A DNA stretch of 64,000 nt from an uncultured Ilumatobacter sp. (GTDB lineage: Bacteria > Actinomycetota > Acidimicrobiia > Acidimicrobiales > Ilumatobacteraceae). Shown piece by piece: positions 1 through 8,592 of this stretch (positions within the stretch are counted from its first letter, which is position 1; every line of letters starts with the position of its first letter). The notes beneath the pieces are model-generated. The model was not told the origin of the DNA and searched no databases. It saw nothing but the letters and a program-made list of their open reading frames with translations. Location: the NCBI GenBank assembly GCA_905480335.1, contig CAJQPY010000003.1, forward strand, positions 97,457 through 161,456, read 5' to 3'. The position numbers and the translations under genes were made by a program.

Positions 1-492
1 TCGTCGCGTCGATCCGACGGCTCGTGTACATCAGTTCCTTCGCGGTCGAGCGTCCGACTCGCTCCGGCAGCCGAACCGACACGCCCCAGATCGGAACGAG
101 ACCCAACTGACCGTGGGTGTCGCCGAGTCGAGCACTCACGCCACCAACGAGGATGTCGCTGGCGAGTGCGAGACCACCCGTGTAGCAGTGGCCACGAATA
201 CGCGCGGTGGTCGGGATCGAAAGCACCTCGAGCATGTTCACGGTCTCGGGTTCGAAGCGCCGGCTCGGTGCGGACTCATGGTCGGCGATTGCCGTTCGAT
301 CATGACCAATACAGAACGATCGGCCCTCGCCCGCCGAGCACAACGCATCGGACCGTTATCAGCGAGTGCATCGAGATGGGCCCGTAGCTCCACGAACACC
401 AACGGGGTAGGCGCGTTGATCTTGTCGGGTTGGTTGAGGGTAAGCATGGCGATGCCGTTGCGGTTATCGCGCAGCACGCGTGGTGCGGGCAA
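1..492 (-). pseudogene. Enoyl-CoA hydratase, frameshifted and cut by the window edge
   Basis: The minus strand encodes a crotonase-fold protein split over three frames. Frame one runs from a TTG at 492 (AGGAGG lies six bases upstream) through NGIAMLTLNQPDK to DNGPMRC near 340. The homology then continues as VLGGRGP in a second frame, and from about 330 as SFCIGHD...GHCYTGGLALASD...RLGDTHGQLGLVP in a third frame to the window edge. Two indels within about 30 bases explain this. The oxyanion-hole-type segments and the 3' part look well conserved, so the lesion is either recent or a sequencing error. The gene is divergent from the acyl-CoA dehydrogenase at 627 and fits the beta-oxidation context. 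The C-terminus lies outside the window. Confidence 0.7.
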
Positions 493-626
493 GCGGTGCC
501 TCCTCGGCAAGAGCGGCGGGATGGTGCTTCTCACACCTGGCGGGCGAGGTTCCGTCTCTGCTGTCGGACTTCGTTTCGACGAACCGCGAATGGGAAGGTT
601 GGGAGGTACGCGGGCCGACCACGACA

Positions 627-1892
627 ATGACCGAAATCAACGACAACGACATCTCCCGAAAAGTTCTCAAGTGGTTCGACCACGCCTGGGACCCCGAGCT
701 GTCGCTCATCGAGTGGCGCAACCGATTGGTTGACTCGGGCTGGGCGGTCCCATCGTGGTCGTCCAACTGGTTCGGGCTCGACTTCCCGGCGTGGGTCGAT
801 CGAGTTGCGCATGCGACCATCCGCGAGGCCGGGGGGGTCACCGTCCCGCTCGGCGCCGGTTTCGGGCTCGCTGCGCCGACGATGTACGACCACGCCTCAG
901 ACGAGCTGAAGCAGAAGTACCTGCGTCGCACCCTCACCGGGGAGCTTGCGTGGTGTCAACTGTTTTCCGAGCCCGGCGCAGGCTCAGATCTCGCCGGACT
1001 GACAACCACCGCCGTGCGCGATGGCGACGAATGGATCGTCAACGGTCAAAAGGTCTGGAATACCAGCGCTGACCATGCGGACATGGGCATTCTCGTCGCC
1101 CGCACCAACTGGGGAGCGATCAAGCACGCCGGATTGTCCTTCTTCCTCATCGACATGCGCCAGGAGGCCGTCGGAGCTCGACCCATCGAGCAGATGAATT
1201 ACCGAAGTTCGTTCAACGAGGTATTCATGACCGACGCCCGAATACCGTTGGAGAACATCGTCGGGGCCGAGGGTGAGGGGTGGAAAGTCGCCCGCGGGAC
1301 TCTTGCTCACGAGCGTTCGTTCGCGACGCAACGCACTGTTCGTTTCGCACATGACGCACACGGCCGAGTTATCGACGAAGCAAAACTCGAGGCCGCCGAG
1401 TATCTAAAAACTTACGAGTGGTATCCGCAGCGAATGGGCCGAGTCGATCTCGTCGCCGAGCGCGCAGCGGCGTTGGAGGTCACCGACGATCGTTTGCTGC
1501 GCCAGGAAATGGCGGACATGTTCAGTCTCCAACTGGCGTCCGAGTGGACTGCTGGCCGGGCGAAGGCGGGCCGCGAGCTGGGTCGCCCGCCGGGCTCGGA
1601 GGGATCGATCGGCAAACTTGCGCTGTCCGAGGTGGCCCGTCGCGCTCACCGCGTCCACACACGCATCGCCGGGGCGCGAGGGCTTCTGAAGGAGTCCGAC
1701 GATCCGGTCGACAGCGTCGTCGCCGAGGTGCTCGTGTCGACGCCGGCCCAGTCGATTGCGGGCGGTACCGACGAGATTCAGCACAACATCATCGGCGAAA
1801 ACGTGCTCGGCCTCCCGCGGGAGCCCGCCGTCGACCGGGGCGAACCATTCCGCAACGTCGGTAGGGACGCTGGAAGGATAGACCCGCCATGA
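627..1892 (+). CDS. Acyl-CoA dehydrogenase
   Basis: FAD-dependent alpha,beta-dehydrogenation of acyl-CoA, the first step of beta-oxidation. The 421-residue protein has the usual length. The FAD/substrate core motif WCQLFSEPGAGSDLA is near residue 110, followed by the beta-domain segment WIVNGQKVWNTSA, and the C-terminal helical domain ends with the GGTDEIQ signature. The residue in the position of the MCAD-type catalytic Glu next to GGT is not Glu (AGGTDE), so the base probably lies elsewhere, as in isovaleryl-CoA or long-chain type enzymes. I chose the ATG at 627 because the upstream part of the open frame has no family similarity. The stop overlaps the start of the following enoyl-CoA hydratase (ATGA), which points to translational coupling. 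Substrate chain length cannot be told. Confidence 0.93.
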   Translation: MTEINDNDISRKVLKWFDHAWDPELSLIEWRNRLVDSGWAVPSWSSNWFGLDFPAWVDRVAHATIREAGGVTVPLGAGFGLAAPTMYDHASDELKQKYLRRTLTGELAWCQLFSEPGAGSDLAGLTTTAVRDGDEWIVNGQKVWNTSADHADMGILVARTNWGAIKHAGLSFFLIDMRQEAVGARPIEQMNYRSSFNEVFMTDARIPLENIVGAEGEGWKVARGTLAHERSFATQRTVRFAHDAHGRVIDEAKLEAAEYLKTYEWYPQRMGRVDLVAERAAALEVTDDRLLRQEMADMFSLQLASEWTAGRAKAGRELGRPPGSEGSIGKLALSEVARRAHRVHTRIAGARGLLKESDDPVDSVVAEVLVSTPAQSIAGGTDEIQHNIIGENVLGLPREPAVDRGEPFRNVGRDAGRIDPP

Positions 1893-2665
1893 ATAGGGTT
1901 GTCTTCAAGAATGATGCAATCGTCGCCGTGGTCGGGGCGGACCACGTCGCAACGATCGAGCTGAGCAATCCGCCCAACAACTTCTTCTCGTTGGAGCAAA
2001 TCAGTGGTGTTGCCATTGCGCTCGAACTGCTCGATCAAGACGACGGGTGCCGCGCCGCCGTGCTGTGTGCGACAGGCAAGCACTTCTGCGCTGGGGCCGA
2101 CTTCTCCAAACGCGACCGTGCGTACACGACCGACGACTTGTACTCGGCGGCTGTCCGGATCTTCCGCACGAACACTCCGGTCGTCGCAGCGGTGCAAGGT
2201 GCTGCGATCGGAGGCGGGCTCGGGCTCGCACTGTCTGCCGACTTCCGCATCGCTGCGCCCGAGGCTCGCTTCAGCGCCAACTTCGCGCGACTGGGGTTCC
2301 ATCACGGATTCGGACTAAGCGTCACGCTCCCCCGCATCGTCGGTCAGCAGACGGCTGCCGAGCTGCTCTACACGGGGCGTCGAGTGAAGGGTGACGAGGC
2401 CGTCGAGCTCGGGCTTGCCGACCGTCGCGCCACGCTCGACTCGTTGCGCGCGACGGCCCACGCCTTCGCTTGCGAGATCGCCGCCTCGGCCCCACTCGCC
2501 GTCCGGTCCATTCGGTCGACACTCCGCGGTGACCTGGCCGACCGAGTCGAGGCGGCGACTGTGCACGAGGCGAGCGAGCAGGCGCGGCTCCAGCGGACCA
2601 CCGACTTTGCCGAAGGCAACGCTGCGATGGCTGAACGGCGCAGCCCGAACTTCACCGGTGACTGA
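1889..2665 (+). CDS. Enoyl-CoA hydratase/isomerase family protein
   Basis: Crotonase-fold enzyme, probably hydrating the 2-enoyl-CoA made by the preceding acyl-CoA dehydrogenase. Of its 258 residues, the N-terminal strand reads VATIELSNPPNNFFS, the first oxyanion-hole segment is GKHFCAGADF near residue 66, and the second is QGAAIGGGLGLALSADFRIA near residue 105. The start overlaps the upstream stop by four bases, so the two genes form an operon. The Glu residues typical of true hydratases are not obvious after GGGLGL, so an isomerase or other crotonase activity is possible. Downstream (2666-2885) there is no gene, only the convergent end of the nitroreductase. Confidence 0.9.
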   Translation: MNRVVFKNDAIVAVVGADHVATIELSNPPNNFFSLEQISGVAIALELLDQDDGCRAAVLCATGKHFCAGADFSKRDRAYTTDDLYSAAVRIFRTNTPVVAAVQGAAIGGGLGLALSADFRIAAPEARFSANFARLGFHHGFGLSVTLPRIVGQQTAAELLYTGRRVKGDEAVELGLADRRATLDSLRATAHAFACEIAASAPLAVRSIRSTLRGDLADRVEAATVHEASEQARLQRTTDFAEGNAAMAERRSPNFTGD

Positions 2666-2885
2666 CTGCCGACCTCAGCCCTCCCGAATCGACTTCCACA
2701 GCGCCCACCAAACCGGAATTTCGGGCGGATCCGACCCTCAAATCCAGGACCTTAGAAGGATCGTGACGGCCAGCATCACGGCTTACGCGAATTTCGAGAA
2801 GTGACGGGTGCTGGCATCAGAATCTGCCCGAGTTCAAGGCAGTGAATAAGTAATGTGGACAGCGGAGACGCGAGCAAGCGATGGG

Positions 2886-3515
2886 TCACGTGCGCAGGTC
2901 GCCCTGCCATCCGTCGAGGTGGACGACCTGGTCGTAGCCGACACGCTCAAGCGGACCGAATTTTCGGTCGGGCCATCCGAGCGGAATCATGCACCCAATG
3001 TGCACGTCCGTGGGGATGTCGAGCGTTTCGCGAATGACGGGCTCCGCGACGCCCTGGAACGTGGTGAACACGGTGCCGAGCCCTAGTGCGCGAGCGGCGA
3101 CGATCAAGTTCTGCGCAGCCGGGTAGATCGATGACCACACGAACGACTCGCGAGGAGCACCGTATGGATACACCGCCTTGCCGCACACAAAGATCAACGC
3201 AGGACACGTCGTGAGCGTCTCAATCAGGTGCGCAGTCCCGTCAAGCATCAGCCTGTGAGTTCGGTCCGGTCGGTCCATCGCAGCGACTCGGTCCCCCATT
3301 ACGGCCTGGACGGCGTCACCGATCTCCCGCTTCTTGTCCGGGTCGGTGACGACAATGAAGTCACGTCCTTGCGAGTTCCCGGGGCTCGGCGCCCAGGTTG
3401 CTGCGGTGATGACCCGTTCGATCAGTTGCTCATCGACCGGGTCAGGCTTCAGATAGCGCATCGCACGACACGTGCTCATTGCCTCAAAGACGTCCATGAC
3501 GCCCGGATCATCCAT
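2886..3515 (-). CDS. Nitroreductase family protein
   Basis: FMN-dependent NAD(P)H oxidoreductase of the nitroreductase fold, about 209 residues. The N-terminal FMN phosphate-binding pattern STCRAMRYLKPDPV is followed by AATWAPSPGNSQGRDFIVV, and the C-terminal half carries AARALGLGTVFTTF and the IPLGWPDRKFGP loop typical of the family. The gene starts just after the stop of the upstream SDR gene: a TTG at 3524 overlaps that stop, and the ATG at 3515 is the more conventional start. The two genes probably share a transcript. The real substrate (quinone, flavin, nitro compound or enoate) cannot be read from the sequence. Confidence 0.88.
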   Translation of the reverse strand: MDDPGVMDVFEAMSTCRAMRYLKPDPVDEQLIERVITAATWAPSPGNSQGRDFIVVTDPDKKREIGDAVQAVMGDRVAAMDRPDRTHRLMLDGTAHLIETLTTCPALIFVCGKAVYPYGAPRESFVWSSIYPAAQNLIVAARALGLGTVFTTFQGVAEPVIRETLDIPTDVHIGCMIPLGWPDRKFGPLERVGYDQVVHLDGWQGDLRT

Positions 3516-3520
3516 GGCGC

Positions 3521-4294
3521 TCAAGCTGTGGATCCTCCGTCGACGACGAGGACGTGACCAGAGATGAACTCAGCAAGGCCCGACGCAAGGAACAAAGCGG
3601 CGCAGGCGATGTGGTCAGGCAGGCCGCGCAATCCCACGGGGTTTGCTGCGATGCGGGCATCAATGTCGATGCCACCTGCGCGCAGCGGCTCCATTTGGTC
3701 CTGTACCCCTGGGGTATCGATGACTCCGGGTGCGATTGCGTTGACACGGATGCCGGATCGCCCGAGTTCGTTGGCCGAGGCGCTGGTGAGCGCAATCACA
3801 GCTGCTTTTGACGCTGCGTAGGCCGAGATGTTTGCGCCACCGCCGAGTGCTGCGATCGACGCGAGGTTGATGATCGATCCACCGTTCGGCATCCGTACGG
3901 CAGCCTCCCTGGTGGCGCTGAACTGAGCCCGGACATTGATGTCAAGCATGCGGTGGACAAACTCGTCGGTCACCTGGGTAAGTGGACCGGTCGTCGGGAA
4001 GATGCCGGCGTTGTTGACGACGATGTCGAGTCCGGCATTATTGGCCGCCTGGTCCGCGGCGTTGCGGAGCTGGTCCGCTGCTGCGACGTCGCACACGACA
4101 AGCTCTGCCCCGATCCGCTCGACCTCTGGCGCCGCTGCTGGATCCAGGTCGGCAATCGTGACGATTGCACCGGCTTCGACCAGTCGGGCGGAGATCGCGG
4201 CCCCGATGCCTTTGCCTCCGCCAGTAACCAGGGCTCGTTTCCCGCGTAGGTCGATGAGGTCCCCGAGCGGGGCGTGCGTTTGCGAAGTGGCCAT
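3521..4294 (-). CDS. Short-chain dehydrogenase/reductase (SDR)
   Basis: Classical SDR of 257 residues, an NAD(P)-dependent oxidoreductase. The Rossmann motif TGGGKGIG is near residue 25, NNAG near residue 92, the catalytic Ser lies in GGSIINLAS, the Tyr-Lys pair in YAASK, and the C-terminus ends with GHVLVVDGGSTA. An ATG at 4294 gives the usual N-terminal length; an in-frame GTG at 4312 would add six residues. It precedes the nitroreductase with overlapping translational signals. Genes of this type in beta-oxidation clusters often act as 3-hydroxyacyl-CoA dehydrogenases, but that assignment is only context. Confidence 0.92.
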   Translation of the reverse strand: MATSQTHAPLGDLIDLRGKRALVTGGGKGIGAAISARLVEAGAIVTIADLDPAAAPEVERIGAELVVCDVAAADQLRNAADQAANNAGLDIVVNNAGIFPTTGPLTQVTDEFVHRMLDINVRAQFSATREAAVRMPNGGSIINLASIAALGGGANISAYAASKAAVIALTSASANELGRSGIRVNAIAPGVIDTPGVQDQMEPLRAGGIDIDARIAANPVGLRGLPDHIACAALFLASGLAEFISGHVLVVDGGSTA

Positions 4295-4339
4295 CTTTAA
4301 GAAACTATGCACGCGTCGACATCGTCCGACTACCGGAGT

Positions 4340-4834
4340 TCAGGCCTGCGGCGGGCGGAAAAACACTGCGAGGAGCAGGGTCGCCGATGCGGCTCCCCCG
4401 CCGGCAGCTATTGCAAGGCCGGCGTAGCCGTCGAGATCGCCAGCGATGCCCATCGCGTCATCCACCGAGATCTGCCCTGGTCCGAGCATCGCTACCGAGG
4501 TTGCGACTACTGCGAGAACCATCACGTATTCCCAACCCTGCTTGATGATGAAGAACCCGGTGGTGCGATGCGAGGTGTACCAGGCAACCGTCATCAGACC
4601 GACGAAGCCCAATGCCGCAAATGAGGTAAGGAGGCCGAGTGCCAAACACACACCTGCGAGGATCTCCCCGTTGGCCGCAAGTCGAGCATGCACGCGCCCG
4701 GGACGCATCCCGATCGAGTCGAACCACCCAGCCGTTCCGGCGAGACTCTGTGCCTTATTCCAGCCGTGCGCCACCAACGTCAACCCCAGTGCCACTCGTA
4801 CCATCAACAAGGCCACATCGGTCGCATCGGTCAC
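4340..4834 (-). CDS. DoxX family membrane protein
   Basis: Small integral membrane protein of about 164 residues from the GTG at 4834, with four predicted hydrophobic helices: ALLMVRVALGLTLVAHG, EILAGVCLALGLL, LGFVGLMTVAWY and the C-terminal stretch before FFRPPQA. The HGWNKAQSLAG segment after helix one is typical of DoxX. A longer open frame reaches a GTG at 5032, but the extra residues are hydrophilic and unlike the family. DoxX proteins have been linked to thiol redox systems and to membrane oxidoreductase complexes; the role here is unknown. Confidence 0.82.
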   Translation of the reverse strand: MTDATDVALLMVRVALGLTLVAHGWNKAQSLAGTAGWFDSIGMRPGRVHARLAANGEILAGVCLALGLLTSFAALGFVGLMTVAWYTSHRTTGFFIIKQGWEYVMVLAVVATSVAMLGPGQISVDDAMGIAGDLDGYAGLAIAAGGGAASATLLLAVFFRPPQA

Positions 4835-5182
4835 GGGACCAACCTTTCGATACTGCGACCACACACCACAGTTTGCGACGTCCATACCCGAGGGCTCACT
4901 AGGCTGGATGCTAGTCGGCTTGCTGCACACGGTTTCGACCGGTCCACCCTGCAGCTTGTGAATCGGGGATCCTGCATCAGCCCTGGTCCGCTCCAGCAAC
5001 AGAATCAAATTGGTGGGCGCCCGCTGCTTCACCGACCAGAGATAAACCAGGGGTTTCGTCGGTGTCGCTCATGGGGCAACTCGACTCGCCTCAAAGTCCC
5101 TAACGCTGGATCGCCTCCGGTTACTGCCCAGAATGCGTTCGTGCTGGCGATCCATAACCAGTGATCAGAACTCAAAGACCTG
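4835..5182. other. Gene-free stretch between DoxX and acyl-CoA dehydrogenase
   Basis: About 350 bases with no convincing coding frame. The open frame extending the DoxX gene upstream to 5032 has no family similarity and probably represents the 5' leader and promoter of that gene. I see no tRNA, operator or clear terminator here. Confidence 0.5.
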
Positions 5183-6346
5183 TCAGAGCAGACGCTTGGC
5201 AACTTCTTCGAGCATGACCTCGGTTGCGCCACCGCCGATTGGAAGGATTCGTGCATCTCGGGTCATTCGTTCGATCGTCGATTCACGCATGTAGCCCAAT
5301 CCGCCGTGAAATTGCAAGCAGTCGTACATCACGTCGTTGACGACTTCGCACCCCAACGCCTTTACGCCGGACATCTCGCGAACATTATCTTCGCCTTGGT
5401 CGCCGAGCCATGCGGCGTGGTACATCCCGGCCCGTACCGCGTCCACTCTGGCTTGGTTCATGGCCATGCGCTGGCGTATTGCCCCGAGATCGGAGAGTTG
5501 ACCGCCAAAGGCCGGTCGATTCCCGACGTAGTCACTGGTGAGGTCAATCGCAGCCTGCGCAGCTCCGACCCCCATCCCGACCAGCACCATCCTCTCGTTC
5601 TGGAAGTTCTTCATGGTTTCGTAGAAGCCGCGGTGCACGGTGCCAAGGACCGCCGAATCAGGAACCCAGACATCGTTGAGGACCAACTCGGCGGTATCGG
5701 AGCAACGCCAGCCGTGCTTGTCAAGCTTGTTCGCTACAGAGAATCCCTCGGTATCGGCTGGCACGATGAACATGGTGATGCCGTACTTATTGGCAGGGTC
5801 GGTCTTGGCGGCGATGATGGTCATGTCGCCGTACACAGCGTTGGTAATGAACGTTTTGGTGCCGCTGATCCGCCATCCGTCACCATCCTTCACCGCTACG
5901 GTGCGAATCCCGGCCACGTCCGATCCGGCGTCGGGCTCGCTGACACCGATCGAGAGGATCGTCTCGCCAGCCACCACGCCCGGCATCCATTGCTTGAGTT
6001 GCTCCGGAGATCCGGAATTGACCAGGTGGGGGCCGGCCATATCCGTATGCACCAGCACGGTCACGTCAAACCCGGCAAAAGTGGATTGCCCCAGCGCCTC
6101 ACTGAAAGTTGCGGAGGCGAGCATCCCCATGCCGAGCCCGCCGTGTTCCTCCGGCACGCGCAGCGCGAGCATTCCCAACTCGCCCATCTGGCGCAGGGTT
6201 TCGCGTGGCACCTTGCCCGCCGCTTCCCATGAGTCTCCGTGCGGCACAACCTCCTTCGCGACAAACTCAACGGTCTGGTCATAGATCGCCTGCAATTCAT
6301 CGGTCATGTAGATGTTGCGGTTTGGTTTCACGCTCGATTGAGACAT
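5183..6346 (-). CDS. Acyl-CoA dehydrogenase
   Basis: Second acyl-CoA dehydrogenase, 387 residues from the ATG at 6346 (MSQSSVKPNRN). The N-terminal helical domain contains VPEEHGGLGMG, the FAD-contact motif is ILSIGVSEPDAGSDVAG, then WRISGTKTFITNA, and the C-terminal domain has QFHGGLGYMRES and PIGGGATEVMLEEVAKRLL at the end. The GGxxE region again lacks the MCAD-type Glu directly before the G-A-T, so the catalytic base may be in helix G. The open frame continues upstream to 6520 but that part has no similarity and overlaps the divergent ligase gene. The gene is transcribed away from the acyl-CoA ligase at 6492. Confidence 0.93.
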   Translation of the reverse strand: MSQSSVKPNRNIYMTDELQAIYDQTVEFVAKEVVPHGDSWEAAGKVPRETLRQMGELGMLALRVPEEHGGLGMGMLASATFSEALGQSTFAGFDVTVLVHTDMAGPHLVNSGSPEQLKQWMPGVVAGETILSIGVSEPDAGSDVAGIRTVAVKDGDGWRISGTKTFITNAVYGDMTIIAAKTDPANKYGITMFIVPADTEGFSVANKLDKHGWRCSDTAELVLNDVWVPDSAVLGTVHRGFYETMKNFQNERMVLVGMGVGAAQAAIDLTSDYVGNRPAFGGQLSDLGAIRQRMAMNQARVDAVRAGMYHAAWLGDQGEDNVREMSGVKALGCEVVNDVMYDCLQFHGGLGYMRESTIERMTRDARILPIGGGATEVMLEEVAKRLL

Positions 6347-6491
6347 CGATCTCAACCCTACAAAGAGCTTCGTCGTCGACTCCTCGACCAGGCTGGTCGC
6401 GACCCTAGGCAACCCATCGCGTACGGTTGTCTCCTGAAGGATCTGCCCGAGGGCTAACTGAACCGTCCGACGCGAGCGGCGAGACCATCTC

Positions 6492-8072
6492 ATGACCAAC
6501 CTGTATTCGACGCTTACCAATCGGTTTGCATCTCGCCTCGACGCGCCTTTTCTGCGAGTACCTGGCCAGTCGCCGTTGACCTATCGCGATATCGATCACC
6601 GTGCTGCGTGCATGGCGGGGGCGCTGAGCCGACTCGGCGTTGCGACAGGTGATCGCGTCGTAGTCCAGATCGACAAGTCGACCGACAACGTCGCGCTGTA
6701 TCTCGCTTGCCTCCGGATGGGCGCCGTTTTCCTCCCGCTGAACACGGCATACACGTCGAGCGAAGTCGCCTACTTCGTTGATGATGCCTCGCCCACTGTC
6801 GTGGTCGCACGGCCTGGAACGCTCAACGATCTCCCAACGGTCGTCGTCGCATTGGGCACCGAGGGTGACGGCTCGTTCGGCGCAGCGACTGATGCCGCCG
6901 CGCCATTTGTTGGCATTGCGGAGCGCGACCCCGACGACCTCGCTGCGATGCTTTACACATCAGGTACGACGGGGCGCTCCAAAGGCGCCATGCTCACGCA
7001 TGCGAACCTCGAGTCGAACGCGTTGGCTCTCCACGACTTTTGGGCGTTCAGGGCTGACGATGTCCTGCTACACACACTGCCGATCTTCCACGTGCACGGG
7101 CTGTTCGTTGCGCTGCACTGCGCAATGCTGTCCGGTAACGAGGTCATTTTTCTCCCGAAGTTCGAGGTCGCCCAGGTCATTGAACAACTTCCGAACGTCA
7201 CGGTGATGATGGGTGTTCCCACTCAGTACACGCGTCTCCTCGCCCAGCCCCGACCCCAAACCCAAGTTCGAATTCAGGTGGATCCTGGCGCGAACCGTCA
7301 TGATTCGCAGGGTTTTGAGGACTTGCATCAGGATCCACCGGCATTTGATGCCGGTACGTGCTCGTCAATTCGACTGTTCACCTCCGGGTCGGCGCCGATG
7401 ACTGAGGCCGTCCATACCGAGTTCACTTCGCGTACCGGCCACCAGATCCTCGAGCGCTACGGAATGACCGAAGCCGGCATGATCACGTCAAACCCATACA
7501 CCGGGGACCGCGTGCCCGGCACCGTCGGGTTCGCTCTCCCCGGTGTCGAGTTGCGGGTCTGCGACGGCGACGGCCTCTCGGTTCCGACGGGCGCGACCGG
7601 TGTGGTCGAGATCCGCTCCCCCGGGCTTTTCGCTGGCTACTGGCAAATGCCGGAGAGAACAACTGCGGAGCACCGCTGTGACGGCTGGTTCATTACGGGT
7701 GATGTCGGATCCGTTGACGCCCAGGGTCGACTCACGCTCGAAGGCCGCTCGAGCGACATGATCATCAGCGGTGGTTACAACATCTATCCCAAGGAAGTCG
7801 AAATGGTTCTTGATGATCTTCCGGGTGTTCTGGAGACCGGCGTTATCGGTGTCCCGCATCCCGACTTAGGTGAGGCCGTTGTTGCGGTGGTCGTGCGTGA
7901 CGGCACCACCGACATTACTAACGACGAGCTTGCGGCATCGCTCGACGGAGTGCTCGCCCGCTTCAAGCACCCCAAGCGCTACATCTCGGCCGAGGCACTT
8001 CCCCGCAACGCAATGTCAAAGGTGCAAAAGGCGGCCCTGCGCACCGACTACTCGGACCTCTTCACCACCTGA
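6492..8072 (+). CDS. Malonyl-CoA/acyl-CoA synthetase (AMP-binding)
   Basis: ANL-superfamily ligase of 526 residues that adenylates a carboxylate and transfers it to CoA. The P-loop-like motif MLYTSGTTGRSKGAMLTH is near residue 155, the segment LPIFHVHGLFVALH is characteristic of MatB-type malonyl-CoA synthetases, ERYGMTEAGM is the A5 motif, GWFITGDVG is A7 and SGGYNIYPKEVE leads into the mobile C-terminal domain, which ends with the A10 region PRNAMSKVQKAALR. Between VPTQYTRLLAQ and IRLFTSGSAP there are about 30 extra residues that look like a foreign in-frame insertion (see the repeat at 7277-7339). If the insertion disrupts folding the enzyme may be inactive, although the frame is kept. It is divergent from an acyl-CoA dehydrogenase gene. 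Confidence 0.9.
   Translation: MTNLYSTLTNRFASRLDAPFLRVPGQSPLTYRDIDHRAACMAGALSRLGVATGDRVVVQIDKSTDNVALYLACLRMGAVFLPLNTAYTSSEVAYFVDDASPTVVVARPGTLNDLPTVVVALGTEGDGSFGAATDAAAPFVGIAERDPDDLAAMLYTSGTTGRSKGAMLTHANLESNALALHDFWAFRADDVLLHTLPIFHVHGLFVALHCAMLSGNEVIFLPKFEVAQVIEQLPNVTVMMGVPTQYTRLLAQPRPQTQVRIQVDPGANRHDSQGFEDLHQDPPAFDAGTCSSIRLFTSGSAPMTEAVHTEFTSRTGHQILERYGMTEAGMITSNPYTGDRVPGTVGFALPGVELRVCDGDGLSVPTGATGVVEIRSPGLFAGYWQMPERTTAEHRCDGWFITGDVGSVDAQGRLTLEGRSSDMIISGGYNIYPKEVEMVLDDLPGVLETGVIGVPHPDLGEAVVAVVVRDGTTDITNDELAASLDGVLARFKHPKRYISAEALPRNAMSKVQKAALRTDYSDLFTT
7277..7339. repeat. Inverted-repeat insertion inside the ligase gene
   Basis: A perfect 11-bp inverted repeat, GGTGGATCCTG at 7277-7287 and CAGGATCCACC at 7329-7339, encloses 41 bases. 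It lies in the stretch of roughly 90 bases (about 7252-7341) that codes for residues absent from the usual family alignment. Its length keeps the reading frame. This resembles a small palindromic element placed in a surface loop. Confidence 0.55.
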
Positions 8073-8223
8073 GAGCGAGCAGTCGGCTTCCGAACGCTCA
8101 GCAAGGTCAGGAAGCCCGGCTTGCCCACCGAAATCCCTTCGATCTAAGGATGACCATGACGACCGTTGAGTATCCTGTGATCTGTTCGTAATTTTCGCCA
8201 AGGGGCCCGGGGGCGCCATCTCG

Positions 8224-8592
8224 TCAGGCGACGCGCCGCAGTTGGCGCGAGACCACGTTGAGCACCTTCTTGCGTGCAACGCGCTTGTCCACAAGCTTCT
8301 TGCGTGCCCGACGGTCGCCAGTGACGCGTTCGCGCAGCAGCCGACGATCACTCTTGCTCCGCAGCTTGCAGTACACATCGGGCGCGCTGTTGTCCAGATC
8401 TGTGACGACGACAGGGCCGTTGCACAATCCGACGCACTTCAACTCGATGACATCACAGTCGACCGCCAGCATCTTGCGGACTTTCGCGAACTCACACCGT
8501 TGTCGGCAGTCCTTACCGACGCAAAGCGCCACCGACGGTCGCTCGCTCAGGTCGCCCTCCGCAGCAACCGGGAGGCATCGTTGATCAGCCAA
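8224..8592 (-). CDS. Thioredoxin-like [2Fe-2S] ferredoxin protein
   Basis: 122-residue protein with the cysteine pattern of thioredoxin-fold [2Fe-2S] ferredoxins: ALCVGKDCRQRCEF near residue 23 and LKCVGLCNGPVVVT near residue 52. The C-terminal third is very basic (Arg/Lys-rich), which is unusual for the family and could bind nucleic acid or a partner. The ATG overlaps the end of the ferritin-like gene by eight bases, so it is the last gene of a regulator-ferritin-ferredoxin operon. A role in moving electrons for iron release from the ferritin is an attractive inference from that order. Confidence 0.75.
   Translation of the reverse strand: MADQRCLPVAAEGDLSERPSVALCVGKDCRQRCEFAKVRKMLAVDCDVIELKCVGLCNGPVVVTDLDNSAPDVYCKLRSKSDRRLLRERVTGDRRARKKLVDKRVARKKVLNVVSRQLRRVA

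Noticed and set aside
5306-6232. Long open frame of 308 codons on the plus strand opposite the acyl-CoA dehydrogenase
   Set aside because: It is a GC-driven shadow of a gene with clear family motifs on the minus strand, and its translation has no domain character.
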